The notes: a model not told the origin generated them from the letters alone. Shown: positions 40,463 to 49,584, counted from the stretch's first letter. The stretch: 64,000 nucleotides of DNA from Kitasatospora indigofera (GCF_014655955.1 NZ_BNBO01000045.1:1-64000); one strand, 5' to 3'. Translations and numbers: made by a program.

Positions 40463-41179
40463 TCAGGCCAGTGTCAGGCTGTCGCCCAGCTGCAGCCGGC
40501 CCGGGCGGCGGACCTCGGCGAGGGCGTCCAGGTGGCCGTCGTGGGAGGCGAAGATCGCCTTGAGGATCTCGGGGGCGTGCGGCAGACCCGGTTGCGGGGC
40601 ACCGGTCATGACGCAGCGTTCGCTGGAGCGGAGGAAGGCGAGCCGGGGGCCGGCCCGGCCGGTGACGGTGGCCTCGTGGCCGAGCCAGTGGTCCTCGACG
40701 AAGGGCGGGGTGCCCGGCGGGGTGCGCAGCAGGATGTTGGGCCGGAACCGGCGTTCGTCGACGACGGTGCAGGGCGCGGCCTCGCGGACCCAGTCCAGGG
40801 TGGCGGTGGTGAGCACGCTGACCGGCAGCTGGTCGAAGTGCGAGACGGCGTCCTCGCGGGCGAGTTCGACGTCGTCCAGCTGGAGGAAGGCGCGCAGGAA
40901 GGCGTCGGGGTCGGTGACCGGGCGGCCGAGCGGGTCGAGCAGGACGGGCCCGTCGAGGCGGTGGCCGAGCCGGGCGCCGAGGCGGAGCAGGCCGTCCATC
41001 CGGCGGAAGCGGCGGGTGTTCTTGCCGGAGCCGAGCTTGCCCGCGCCGTCGCGCACGGCGTAGAGCCGGTCGCCGGCCAGGCCGCGTTCGTCCACCTGGA
41101 CGGAGTCGAGCTGTTCGCCACCGGTGGATTTCACGGGGTAGCGCCAGAGCCGCTCGACCACACCGATGATCTCTGCCAT
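40463..41179 (-). CDS. MOSC domain protein
   Basis: The 238-aa protein has the MOSC N-terminal beta-barrel (VVERLWRYPVKSTGGEQLDS, then VDERGLAGDRLYAV) and the C-terminal MOSC domain with FRPNILLRTP and the conserved Cys in RSSERCVMTGAPQPG, expected to carry sulfur or ligate molybdenum. Relatives include YcbX and mARC, which reduce N-hydroxylated compounds. A ferredoxin domain is absent, so an electron donor must be separate. ATG 41179 is used. Confidence 0.87.
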   Translation of the reverse strand: MAEIIGVVERLWRYPVKSTGGEQLDSVQVDERGLAGDRLYAVRDGAGKLGSGKNTRRFRRMDGLLRLGARLGHRLDGPVLLDPLGRPVTDPDAFLRAFLQLDDVELAREDAVSHFDQLPVSVLTTATLDWVREAAPCTVVDERRFRPNILLRTPPGTPPFVEDHWLGHEATVTGRAGPRLAFLRSSERCVMTGAPQPGLPHAPEILKAIFASHDGHLDALAEVRRPGRLQLGDSLTLA

Positions 41180-41268
41180 GGCGGGCAGCCTATCGGCGGG
41201 TCGCCATGATGGTCTAGACCAAGGTCCGGGCCGGCTCGGTTCGTTCGGGCCCTGCGGGGCCCGGCGGT

Positions 41269-42015
41269 TCAGCCGATCCGGGCCACCGCGCGGACTGGCG
41301 CGCCGTCCGCCGCGACGAGCCGCAAGGGGAAGAACGAGACCTCCACGGGCACCCCGGCGCCCTGCGCCGCCAGCAGCGGGGTGAGGTCGGTGAGGTTCTC
41401 CGCGATCACCGCGCCGCCCTCGGCGCCGAGCAGCACCCGGTGCGCCGCGAGGCCGCCGCCCTCCTCCGGGTGCCCGCCGTCGTGCTCGTCGGCGAGGTCG
41501 GCGAGCAGCGCCGCCACCGCCGGGTCGGCCGGGCCCGGGTCCGCCGTCCGGTCGATGCTGAGGGCGTCCACCCCGATGGTCCGGACGCCGGCCGCGACCA
41601 CGGCCTCGGCGGCGGCGGGCGTCAGGTAGGGGTGGGCGAGGTAGTGGTCGGTGCCCCAGTGGCGGGGCCAGCCGGTGGCCAGCAGCAGCACCGCGCCGGG
41701 GGTGACCAGCGCCAGCGCGTCCGCGAGCAGGCCGGGGGTGACGGCGGTGCGCGGCTCCAGGCCGCGCAGGTCGGCGAGCACGGCGGGGCCGGTGAACAGG
41801 CCGAGCGGCAGCCCGTCCAGGGTCGGCCAGGTGACGTCCACGTGGTACGGCGCGTCCACATGGGTGCCGGACTGCGAGCCGAGGTGCAGCCCGAGGACGT
41901 TGACCCCGGCGGTGGCGGTGGTCAGGGCCGGCCGCAGCTCCACCTCCGGGTCGCCCGGGTAGACGGGCATGCCGGTGGTGAGCGGATGGGTGAGGTCGAT
42001 CAGCGTCGGCGCCAT
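41269..42015 (-). CDS. Cyclase family protein (kynurenine formamidase-like)
   Basis: The 248-aa protein begins MAPTLIDLTHPLTTGMPVYP and carries the metal-binding motif SQSGTHVDAPYHVD of the cyclase/arylformamidase family (HxxxDxxxH type). Late motifs are GVRTIGVDALSIDRT and VIAENLTDLTPLLAAQGAGV, with a catalytic-type Glu. Such enzymes hydrolyse N-formylkynurenine, cyclic amides or esters; the substrate here is open. ATG 42015 is 67 bp from, and divergent to, ubiX. Confidence 0.85.
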   Translation of the reverse strand: MAPTLIDLTHPLTTGMPVYPGDPEVELRPALTTATAGVNVLGLHLGSQSGTHVDAPYHVDVTWPTLDGLPLGLFTGPAVLADLRGLEPRTAVTPGLLADALALVTPGAVLLLATGWPRHWGTDHYLAHPYLTPAAAEAVVAAGVRTIGVDALSIDRTADPGPADPAVAALLADLADEHDGGHPEEGGGLAAHRVLLGAEGGAVIAENLTDLTPLLAAQGAGVPVEVSFFPLRLVAADGAPVRAVARIG

Positions 42016-42082
42016 GGCCCCATCCTCCCGTGCCCGGCGGGCCCGGCGGATCCAAACCGGTGCTGCGTATAGAAATGAGGTC

Positions 42083-42769
42083 ATGAGCGCAGCGAAGTCA
42101 GCAGACGGTACGGCGGTCCGGCGGCCGTGGGTGGTCGGGGTCTCGGGGGCGTCGGGCACCCCGTACGCGGCGTCGGTGATCCGGGGGCTGCTGGCCGCGG
42201 GCGAGGCGGTGGACCTGGTGGTCAGCCGGGCCGCCCGGCTCACCATCCTGGACGAGACCGGCATCTCCTTCCGGGACGCCCACTGGCGGCAGGACCTGGC
42301 CCGCTGGCTGGGCTCGGACGAGGGCCTGGACGACGTCCGGCACTGGGCCGCCGGGGACTTCGCGGCCGGCCCCTCCAGCGGCTCCTACCCGGCCAAGGGG
42401 ATGCTGGTCGTCCCCGCGACCACCGGGGCGGTGGCGGGCATCGCGCTCGGGCTGAGCAAGGACCTGCTCCAGCGGGTCGCCTCGGTCACCCTCAAGGAGC
42501 GCCGCCCGCTGGTGGTCTGCGTCCGCGAGACGCCGCTCAACGGGGTGACGCTGAAGCACCTGGTGGAGCTGGACGCGCAGGGCGCCGTGGTGCTGCCCGC
42601 CTCGCCCGGCTTCTACGCGGGCGGCTCCACCGTGCGCGAGCTGGTGGACTTCGTGGCCGGGCGGGTGCTCGACGCGGCCGGCGTGCCGCACCTGATGTAC
42701 CGCCGCTGGGAGGGCGAGTTGGGGGCGGCCGCCAGGGGGCCGGCCGGGGCGGCCGACACGGTGGAGTGA
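42083..42769 (+). CDS. ubiX: Flavin prenyltransferase UbiX
   Basis: UbiX links dimethylallyl phosphate to FMN, making the prenyl-FMN cofactor of UbiD. The 228-aa protein has the FMN-binding start WVVGVSGASGTPYAASVIRG, the central region GMLVVPATTGAVAGIALGLS and the conserved CVRETPLNGVTLKHLVEL and LPASPGFYAG segments. About 14 extra N-terminal residues and a Gly/Ala-rich tail flank the domain. It should serve the ubiD at 37283. Confidence 0.95.
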   Translation: MSAAKSADGTAVRRPWVVGVSGASGTPYAASVIRGLLAAGEAVDLVVSRAARLTILDETGISFRDAHWRQDLARWLGSDEGLDDVRHWAAGDFAAGPSSGSYPAKGMLVVPATTGAVAGIALGLSKDLLQRVASVTLKERRPLVVCVRETPLNGVTLKHLVELDAQGAVVLPASPGFYAGGSTVRELVDFVAGRVLDAAGVPHLMYRRWEGELGAAARGPAGAADTVE

Positions 42770-42803
42770 GCGGGCCCCGGCCGGGAGAGTATGTTCTTTG
42801 CGA

Positions 42804-42844
42804 TATCCGGGTTGGTCTGCCCATGGCACCTTTGATTCCGGATA
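42804..42844. promoter_or_regulatory. Inverted repeat upstream of the Lrp gene
   Basis: TATCCGG (42804-42810) and CCGGATA (42838-42844) face each other across 27 bp in an A+T-richer stretch, ending 44 bp before the lrp start. Lrp/AsnC proteins often bind their own promoters at spaced half-sites. Confidence 0.45.
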
Positions 42845-42888
42845 ATGATCTGTGGGTCTGGTGAGGTTCGGAAGGACGCGGACGGTAT

Positions 42889-43350
42889 ATGGACACGGTG
42901 GACAGACAGCTCATCCAGGCGCTGCGGGAGAACGGCCGCGCCTCCTACGCCGAGCTGGGCCGGCTGGTCGGCCTGTCCGGCCCGAGCGTGACGGACCGGA
43001 TCAACCGTCTGGAGCAGGCCGGCGTCATCACCGGGTACCGCGCGACGGTCAACCCGGCCTCGCTCGGCTTCGGCGTCACGGCCCTGATCGGCCTTCAGCT
43101 CACCGACGCGGCCGACCACGAGGACGTCGCGCACCGGCTCAAGGAGCTCGGCGAGGTCGAGGACTGCTGGTTCATCGCCGGCGACGACTCGTACATGCTC
43201 AAGGTCCGGGTCTCCAACGTGGAGGGCCTGGAGTCCGTGGTGAAGCGGCTGTCCGGCACCAAGGGCGTGGCCCGGACCCGGACGACCGTGGTGCTCTCCA
43301 CCAAGTGGGAGAACCGGGTCAGCGAACTTCCCCTCGACGAGACGGAGTAG
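42889..43350 (+). CDS. Lrp/AsnC-family transcriptional regulator
   Basis: The 153-aa protein has an N-terminal winged helix (MDTVDRQLIQALRENGRASY; LGRLVGLSGPSVTDRINRLE) and a C-terminal ligand-binding RAM domain (ALIGLQLTDAADHEDVAHRL; WFIAGDDSYMLKVRVSNVEG). Such regulators sense amino acids. It is four bases upstream of a threonine dehydratase gene in the same direction, so it probably controls that enzyme in response to an amino acid. Confidence 0.92.
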   Translation: MDTVDRQLIQALRENGRASYAELGRLVGLSGPSVTDRINRLEQAGVITGYRATVNPASLGFGVTALIGLQLTDAADHEDVAHRLKELGEVEDCWFIAGDDSYMLKVRVSNVEGLESVVKRLSGTKGVARTRTTVVLSTKWENRVSELPLDETE

Positions 43351-43354
43351 GGCG

Positions 43355-44341
43355 ATGGCACTGGTCGGCCTGGAGGAGCTGCGCGCGGCGCAGCGGCGGA
43401 TCGAGGGCGTGGCGGTCCGGACGCCCCTGATGCCCTGCCCCTGGGCCGACCGGGGGCCCGAGGACGGGTCGGCCGAGCGCCGGCTCTGGCTGAAGCCGGA
43501 GAACCTGCAGCCGACCGGAGCCTTCAAGATCCGCGGCGCGTACAACCGGCTGGCCGCGCTGAGCGGCGCCGAGCGGGCGCGCGGGGTGGTCGCCCAGTCC
43601 AGCGGCAACCACGCGCAGGCGGTGGCGTACGCGGCCCGGCTGCTCGGCCTCAAGGCCGTCATCGTGATGCCGGACACCTCGCCCGCGGTCAAGGTGGCGA
43701 GCACCCGCTCGTTCGGCGCCGAGGTGGTGCTCGTCCCGCCGGAGCAGCGCGACACGCTGCCCGCCGAACTGGCGGAGAAGCACGGCTACGTCTGGGTGCC
43801 GCCCTACGACGACCCGTGGATCATCGCCGGGCAGGGCACCGTCGGCCTGGAGATCGGCGAGGACGCCCCGGACGAGCTGGACACCGTCCTGGTGCCGGTC
43901 AGCGGCGGCGGCCTGATCTCCGGCACCGCGGCGGCCCTCAAGCTGAGCTGCCCCGGCGTACGGGTGATCGGGGTCGAACCGGAGCTGGCCGCCGACGCGC
44001 AGCAGAGCCTGCGCACCGGCCGGCGCACCAGCTGGCCGGTGGCCGACACCTACCGGACCGTCGCCGACGGGCTGCGCACCCCCTCGGTGGGCGAGCTGCC
44101 CTTCGAGCACCTCCAGGCCTACGTCGACGACATCGTGACCGTCGGCGAGGACGAGATCCGCGACACCGTCGCCCTGCTGGCCCGCAGCGGCCGGCTGGTG
44201 GCGGAGCCGTCCGGCGCGGTGGCCCCGGCGGCCTACTTCCACCGGTCGGCCGAACTCGGCGGCCGGGTCTTCGCCGCCGTGGTCAGCGGCGGCAACATCG
44301 ACCCCGGCCTGCTTGCGGAGCTGCTGGCAACCGGGGCGTAG
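43355..44341 (+). CDS. Threonine/serine dehydratase (PLP enzyme)
   Basis: The 328-aa fold-type II PLP enzyme has the Schiff-base lysine in LQPTGAFKIRGAYNRLAAL (Lys58), the substrate loop VVAQSSGNHAQAVAYAARLL and the phosphate-binding SGGGLISGTAAALK. There is no C-terminal ACT regulatory domain, so it is of the catabolic or feedback-insensitive type. It deaminates threonine or serine to 2-oxobutyrate or pyruvate. It appears to form an operon with lrp, between ubiX and mqnE. Confidence 0.9.
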   Translation: MALVGLEELRAAQRRIEGVAVRTPLMPCPWADRGPEDGSAERRLWLKPENLQPTGAFKIRGAYNRLAALSGAERARGVVAQSSGNHAQAVAYAARLLGLKAVIVMPDTSPAVKVASTRSFGAEVVLVPPEQRDTLPAELAEKHGYVWVPPYDDPWIIAGQGTVGLEIGEDAPDELDTVLVPVSGGGLISGTAAALKLSCPGVRVIGVEPELAADAQQSLRTGRRTSWPVADTYRTVADGLRTPSVGELPFEHLQAYVDDIVTVGEDEIRDTVALLARSGRLVAEPSGAVAPAAYFHRSAELGGRVFAAVVSGGNIDPGLLAELLATGA

Positions 44342-44388
44342 GCTCGTTCCGGTCAACGAATCGAATGTGCAGGGAGGCGGTCCGCCGC

Positions 44389-45552
44389 ATGGACGCAGGG
44401 CTGAAGCGCGAGCTGGAGGCGAAGGTCTACGCGGGTGAGCGGCTGACCCGCGAGGACGGGATCGCGCTCTACGAGAGTGACGACCTGGCCTGGCTGGGGG
44501 GTCTCGCCCACCACGTCCGGACGCAGAAGAACGGCGACGTCGTCCACTTCAACGTCAACCGTCACCTCAACATGACCAACGTCTGCTCCGCCTCCTGCGC
44601 GTACTGCTCGTTCCAGCGCAAGCCGGGCGAGAAGGACGCGTACACGATGCGCATCGAGGAGGCCGTGCGCCTCGCGAAGGCGATGGAGGTCGACTCCCTC
44701 ACCGAGCTGCACATCGTCAACGGCCTGCACCCGACCCTGCCGTGGCGCTACTACCCGCGCAGCCTGCGCGAGCTGAAGGCGGCGCTGCCGAACGTCTCGC
44801 TGAAGGCCTTCACGGCGACCGAGATCCACTGGTTCGAGAAAATCAGCGGCCTGTCCGCCGACGAGATCCTCGACGAGCTGATCGACGCCGGCCTGGAGTC
44901 GCTGACCGGCGGCGGCGCGGAGATCTTCGACTGGGAGGTCCGCCAGCACATCGTCGACCACGCCACCCACTGGGAGGACTGGTCGCGGATCCACCGGCTG
45001 GCGCACAGCAAGGGCCTCAAGACCCCCTCGACGATGCTCTACGGCCACATCGAGGAGCCCCGCCACCGGGTCGACCACGTGCTGCGGCTGCGCGAGCTGC
45101 AGGACGAGACCGGCGGCTTCCAGGTCTTCATCCCGCTGCGCTACCAGCACGACTTCCACGACTCCAAGGACGGCGTCGTGCGCAACAAGCTGATGGCCCG
45201 TACGGAGATGGCGACCGGCGCCGAGGCGCTGAAGACCTTCGCGGTCTCCCGGCTGCTGTTCGACAACGTCCCGCACGTGAAGGTGTTCTGGGTGATGCAC
45301 GGCGTCACCACCGCGCAGCTGGCGCTCAGCCACGGCGCCGACGACATGGACGGCTCGGTCGTCGAGTACAAGATCACCCATGACGCGGACAACTTCGGCA
45401 CCCCGAACAAGCTCGGCCGCGAGGACCTGCTCGGCCTGATCCGTGACGCCGGGTTCCGCCCGGTGGAGCGCAACACGCGCTACGAGATCATCCGCGAGTA
45501 CGAGGGGCCGGATTTCCAGCGCCGCGAGACCCCGCAGGCGATGCGCCTCTGA
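44389..45552 (+). CDS. mqnE: Aminodeoxyfutalosine synthase MqnE (radical SAM)
   Basis: MqnE adds a SAM-derived adenosyl radical to 3-[(1-carboxyvinyl)oxy]benzoate, making aminodeoxyfutalosine, an early step of the futalosine menaquinone route. The 387-aa protein has the radical-SAM cysteines in NVCSASCAYCSFQRKPG (Cys66, Cys70, Cys73), ELHIVNGLHPTLPW, and the substrate region LTGGGAEIFDWEVRQHIVDH. ATG 44389 follows AGGGAGG; an in-frame ATG at 44365 is less likely. A hairpin with a T-rich end follows. Confidence 0.96.
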   Translation: MDAGLKRELEAKVYAGERLTREDGIALYESDDLAWLGGLAHHVRTQKNGDVVHFNVNRHLNMTNVCSASCAYCSFQRKPGEKDAYTMRIEEAVRLAKAMEVDSLTELHIVNGLHPTLPWRYYPRSLRELKAALPNVSLKAFTATEIHWFEKISGLSADEILDELIDAGLESLTGGGAEIFDWEVRQHIVDHATHWEDWSRIHRLAHSKGLKTPSTMLYGHIEEPRHRVDHVLRLRELQDETGGFQVFIPLRYQHDFHDSKDGVVRNKLMARTEMATGAEALKTFAVSRLLFDNVPHVKVFWVMHGVTTAQLALSHGADDMDGSVVEYKITHDADNFGTPNKLGREDLLGLIRDAGFRPVERNTRYEIIREYEGPDFQRRETPQAMRL

Positions 45553-45565
45553 CCAGCGGATTCGA

Positions 45566-45605
45566 CGGCCCCCGACCCCCTCGCGGGTTCGGGGGCCGCA
45601 TTTTG
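45566..45605 (+). terminator. Intrinsic terminator after mqnE
   Basis: CGGCCCCCGA (45566-45575) pairs with TCGGGGGCCG (45589-45598), followed by CATTTTG. Confidence 0.85.
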
Positions 45606-45666
45606 TGACAGTGTTGCCCGGCCCCGCGGGTTTCCCAACAGGCCCCGGATTTGGCAGGATCGCCGC

Positions 45667-47193
45667 ATGTCCGGATCCCACCGCGCTCATCCGCTCCCCC
45701 ACACCGGCGCCCAGGCGGCGGTTCCGGGGGCCCGCCGGGAGCCGGATCCGTACCAGCCCGCCGGGGCGTCGTACCCGTCGTACGGGCAGTCGCAGCAGCC
45801 GGCCCAGGAGCAGGCCCACGGCTCCTACGACCAGGCCTACCAGCAGCAGCCGTACCAGCAGCAGGCGTATCCGGCGCACGAGGCCTACCCGTCCGGGTAC
45901 CAGCAGCCCTACGCCGGCGGGTACCAGCAGCAGTACCCCGCCGAGCCGTACGGGCAGCAGTACCCGGAGTACCCGGCCCACCGGTCCTACGAGGCGTCAG
46001 CGCCGTACGAGGCCCCCGGGCCCTACGAAGCCCCCGGGCCCTACCGGGCCACCGCGCAGTACCAGGCCCCCGCGCCGTACCAGGAGTACGGGACGTACGG
46101 GGGCGCCGGTGTGTACGAGGCCTCCGAGCCGTACGAGCCGGGCGACGAGGTGTACCTGCGGAGCGGTGCCGAGGACGGCGGCGACGAGTCCTACGGCTCC
46201 GGCGGTTGGTTCGAGCCGGCCGGGCCGGCCGGGCCGCACCGCTCCCAGGGCGTCCACGAGCCGGCCGACGAGCCCGGGCCCGCCGTCGTCGTCGCGCGCG
46301 CCGTGCCCGGCGCGACGGCCCCCGGCGAGCCGCGCTCCCAGGGCCGCCGGCGCAAGGCGAAGAAGAAGTCCCACGGCGGCGCCCTGACGGCCGGTACGGC
46401 GCTGCTGCTGGCCGCCGCCGCGGCCGGCTGGTACACCGTCGGCCCCGGCGGGGCGGCCCCCGCGGTCACCTCCGCCGACGGCGGCGGCCCGGAGGGCCCC
46501 GACGCGGCCGCCCCCGACGCCGCGCCGCAGGCCGCCCAGGCGGCCGCGGCCCACACCGAGGCCCCGGCGGCCGACCGCAGCGAGAGCCGCGCCGACGGCT
46601 CGCTGGTCGCGATACCGGGCCTCGGCGCCGCGTTCACCGCCCGGATACCCGCCACCACCAACCAGGTCGTGCTGGCCTCGGGCAAGAACAAGGACGGCAA
46701 CGAGACCACCGTCACCGTCTGGACCAGGACCCCGGAGGGCCGCTGGCTGGCCGGTGAGGCCTGGGCCGGCCACAACGCCTACAAGGGCTGGACCACCGAC
46801 CACAACGAGGGCGACCTGCGCAGCCCGATCGGCGTCTTCACGCTGACCGACGCGGGCGGCCGCAACGCCGACCCGGGCAGCAAGCTCCCGTACGACAAGG
46901 ACGCCAACTTCGTGGTCAGCGGCAAGGGCTTCGCGGGCGAGTCGCTCGCGGGCTCCTTCGACTACGTGGTCGCCATCAACTACAACCGGGTGCAGGGCGC
47001 CTCCCCGCTGGACGCGCGGCGTCCCAACGGCAGCACCAAGGGCGGCGGGATCTGGATCCACGTCGACCACGGCGGTCCCACCCACGGCTGCATCTCCGTC
47101 CCGGAGGACAAGATGGCCAGGTTGCTGCAGCTGCTGGACCCGGCGGCCAACCCGGTCATCGTGATGGGCGACGCCGCCTCGCTGGCGGCCTGA
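45667..47193 (+). CDS. Membrane L,D-transpeptidase-like (YkuD) protein with a Tyr/Gln-rich tail
   Basis: The 508-aa protein has three parts. Residues 25-160 are a low-complexity cytoplasmic tail rich in Tyr, Gln and Pro (YQQQ, PYQ, PYEAPG units). A basic stretch (GRRRKAKKKSH) precedes one membrane helix at about 238-256. The external part ends in a YkuD-type catalytic domain with IHVDHGGPTHGCISV (His465, His473, Cys475), as in enzymes that make 3-3 peptidoglycan cross-links. The tail could mediate protein clustering or polar localisation, as Tyr/Gln-rich regions do elsewhere; this is inference. Confidence 0.85.
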   Translation: MSGSHRAHPLPHTGAQAAVPGARREPDPYQPAGASYPSYGQSQQPAQEQAHGSYDQAYQQQPYQQQAYPAHEAYPSGYQQPYAGGYQQQYPAEPYGQQYPEYPAHRSYEASAPYEAPGPYEAPGPYRATAQYQAPAPYQEYGTYGGAGVYEASEPYEPGDEVYLRSGAEDGGDESYGSGGWFEPAGPAGPHRSQGVHEPADEPGPAVVVARAVPGATAPGEPRSQGRRRKAKKKSHGGALTAGTALLLAAAAAGWYTVGPGGAAPAVTSADGGGPEGPDAAAPDAAPQAAQAAAAHTEAPAADRSESRADGSLVAIPGLGAAFTARIPATTNQVVLASGKNKDGNETTVTVWTRTPEGRWLAGEAWAGHNAYKGWTTDHNEGDLRSPIGVFTLTDAGGRNADPGSKLPYDKDANFVVSGKGFAGESLAGSFDYVVAINYNRVQGASPLDARRPNGSTKGGGIWIHVDHGGPTHGCISVPEDKMARLLQLLDPAANPVIVMGDAASLAA

Positions 47194-47334
47194 CCACCGC
47201 ACACCGGTACCCGGTGGCCCTCCTGGCGGACCATGCGCCCCATGGGCTCTTGTCCGGCCCCTACAGCATCCGGGGGTGGATCCTGTAGCCGGTCGCGACC
47301 GGATGACCAGCCGGTAACGGGGTTGAGTGGCTGT

Positions 47335-48279
47335 ATGAGCGGATCCCGCATTGTTGCCCTGGGGCACTACCAGCCTCCCAAGGTCCTCACCAACGCCGAA
47401 CTGTCGACGCTGGTGGACACCGACGACGAGTGGATCCGCAGCCGCGTGGGAATCCGCACCCGGCACATCGCGGTGGACGAGTCCCTGGTGGACCTCGCCA
47501 CCGAGGCGGCCCAGAAGGCGCTGGCCAACAGCGGCCGGTCGGCCGCCGACGTCGACCTGGTGGTCGTCGCGACCTGCACCGCGGTCGAGCGCAGCCCCAA
47601 CACGGCCGCCGCCGTCGCGGCCCGCCTCGGGGTGCCCTCCCCGGCCGCGTACGACATCAACACCGTCTGCTCCGGCTTCTCGTACGCGCTCGCGACCGCG
47701 GACCACGCGATCCGGGCCGGCGCCGCCCGGCTGGCGCTGGTGGTCGGGGCCGAGCGGATGTCCGACACCATCGACTGGACCGACCGCACCACCTGCGTGA
47801 TCTTCGGCGACGGCGCCGGCGCGGCCGTGGTCGAGGCCCAGGAGGAGGGCGGCGAGCCGGGCATCGGCCCGGTGGTCTGGGGCTCGGAGCCGGAGAAGGG
47901 CGACGCGGTCGTCATCACCGGCTGGGACCCGACCATCAGCCAGCAGGGCCAGTCGGTGTTCCGCTGGGCCACCACGAAGATCGCCCCGCTGGCCCGGCAG
48001 GCCTGCGAGAAGGCGGGCATCGACCCGTCCGAGCTGAAGGGCTTCGTGCCGCACCAGGCCAACCTGCGGATCATCGACGCCATCGCCAACAAGCTCGGCG
48101 CGCCCGACGCGGTGATCGCCCGCGACGTGGTCGACTCGGGCAACACCTCGGCGGCGTCCATCCCGCTGGCCTTCTCCAAGCTGGTGGAGCGCGGCGAGCT
48201 GGCCTCCGGCGACCCGGTGCTGCTGTTCGGCTTCGGCGGCGGGCTGGCGTACGCCGGCCAGGTCGTGCGCTGCCCCTAG
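47335..48279 (+). CDS. 3-oxoacyl-ACP synthase III (FabH-like)
   Basis: FabH enzymes start fatty acid (or polyketide) chains by condensing an acyl-CoA with malonyl-ACP. The 314-aa protein has the catalytic triad: Cys112 in DINTVCSGFSYALA, His in GFVPHQANLRIIDAIANKLG and Asn in DSGNTSAASIPLAF. The usual DTDDEWIRSRVGIRTRHIA N-terminus is present. It stands alone, not with fabD/acpP/fabF, so it may be a secondary KASIII with its own acyl preference. ATG 47335 is chosen to match the family start. Confidence 0.92.
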   Translation: MSGSRIVALGHYQPPKVLTNAELSTLVDTDDEWIRSRVGIRTRHIAVDESLVDLATEAAQKALANSGRSAADVDLVVVATCTAVERSPNTAAAVAARLGVPSPAAYDINTVCSGFSYALATADHAIRAGAARLALVVGAERMSDTIDWTDRTTCVIFGDGAGAAVVEAQEEGGEPGIGPVVWGSEPEKGDAVVITGWDPTISQQGQSVFRWATTKIAPLARQACEKAGIDPSELKGFVPHQANLRIIDAIANKLGAPDAVIARDVVDSGNTSAASIPLAFSKLVERGELASGDPVLLFGFGGGLAYAGQVVRCP

Positions 48280-48366
48280 GCCCCCTCGGGCCGCCCGGCG
48301 CGCCCTGACCGCCCCCGGGCCCCCGGGAGCCGTCGGGGCCCCTGGCAGGCCCCTGGAGGGCTTGTG

Positions 48367-48413
48367 ACATGCCGGTGGGCGGGACCCTGGGAGGGTCCCG
48401 CCCACCGGCATGT
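48367..48413. terminator. Bidirectional terminator between fabH-like gene and tetR
   Basis: Perfect 22-base arms (48367-48388 and 48392-48413) with a 3-base loop form one of the most stable hairpins in the window, between convergent genes. Confidence 0.85.
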
Positions 48414-48530
48414 CTGGCGCACTGCGGTACGTCGGCGAACCTCCCCCGAGGCAACGGCCGCCGTCCGTCGTTCCCCGGACAGGAGGCCGGGGACGTGCGC
48501 GGAGCGGATGGCTGGATAGGAGGGAAGGAC

Positions 48531-49178
48531 CTACTTGGGCGGCTTCTTGCCGGTGACGCCCAGGTACACCAGGGGTGCGAGGTTGGGCTTGAGGTCCTTG
48601 ACCTTGACGCCCCAGGCCGTGAAGGCCTTCCCGTGCTCCGCCGCGGAGGCGAGCAGCGAGATCAGCGCGCCGGAGACGGCGGCCGGATCCAGCGTCTTGT
48701 CGGCCTGGCCCTTGCTCTGGAGGTCCTTGACGGCATCCGTGAGCGGCTTGGCGACCGAGTTGAGGACGGTCATGCGGATCTTGAAGAACCGCTTGTCCCC
48801 TTCGGCGGCACCGAGAGTGACCACTCGGAGAATGGCGTCGTTCTTGCGCCAGAAGGCGAGGAATCCGTCCACCAGTTCTTCCGAAGTGGCGACACCGGAT
48901 TTCCCTGCCCAGGACTTTCCGGCGACGAGCTCTTTGAGCCCGTCGCTGTCCTTGGCCATTTCCTCGGCGATCTCGAGGACAGCGCCCTCGACATCCGGGA
49001 AGTACTGGTAGAAGGTCGCGGGGGAGGTACCCGCCATACGGGCGACGTCGATGACCTTGACGTCCCGATACGGCGACGTGCTGAGCATCTCGCGGAGGCA
49101 GTCGAGCAGCTTCTGCCGCGTCTCCTGCCCGCGTCGCCCGGCGACGCGACCGTCGACGGTGCGAACTTGTCCTGTCAT
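48531..49178 (-). CDS. TetR-family transcriptional regulator
   Basis: The 215-aa protein has the TetR DNA-binding domain (RRGQETRQKLLDCLREMLST; VIDVARMAGTSPATFYQYFP) and a ligand domain of the type LVDGFLAFWRKNDAILRVVT. It is divergent from afsK across 406 bp. Neighbouring TetR genes of this type occur beside afsK in other streptomycetes. Its ligand and targets are unknown. Confidence 0.9.
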   Translation of the reverse strand: MTGQVRTVDGRVAGRRGQETRQKLLDCLREMLSTSPYRDVKVIDVARMAGTSPATFYQYFPDVEGAVLEIAEEMAKDSDGLKELVAGKSWAGKSGVATSEELVDGFLAFWRKNDAILRVVTLGAAEGDKRFFKIRMTVLNSVAKPLTDAVKDLQSKGQADKTLDPAAVSGALISLLASAAEHGKAFTAWGVKVKDLKPNLAPLVYLGVTGKKPPK

Positions 49179-49584
49179 GCCGTCAGCTTACCGTGGCACG
49201 ATCTTGGCGCGATTCGGTGATGCGACTATTACTCCGCCCGGGGGTGGTATACAACCGCCAAACCGGTCCCTGCGGATATTCACCGGGCCCCGGAGGCACT
49301 GTTTTGGAGCCCCCCCGTGAGCTGATGACCTCGCAGCGTGACGACGAGTCCGCTGAGGGATGGTCGGGTGGCGCTCCGTAACCTTGACGGGGCCGGCGGG
49401 ACCCTCCGGGGCCGCCGGAAGGGGCGTCAGAATCCGGCCAGAACTTTCACAGTGGACGCCGGGGGGCGCGCGGGACGCGGGCCGGGCGCCCTGGGCGGGG
49501 GATGTTGGATCTGACCCGGGCGGCGTTGGAGAATCAGACCGGCACCCCTCGGTGGGTGCCGGGAGACGGGGAGGTGGCAGCGGA
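49179..49584. other. Intergenic region between tetR and afsK
   Basis: This 406-bp region should hold both divergent promoters. GTATAC (49247-49252) lies in an A+T-richer stretch near the tetR start and could be part of an operator. Nothing else is clear, and there is no credible ORF. Confidence 0.35.

Noticed and set aside
47194..47334. GTG/ATG starts upstream of the FabH-like gene
   Set aside because: They would add residues not found in FabH proteins; MSGSRIVALG at 47335 fits the family start.
49243..49260. GTATAC-centred near-palindrome by the tetR start
   Set aside because: Only the central 6 bp are symmetrical; the flanks mismatch, so it is too weak to call an operator.
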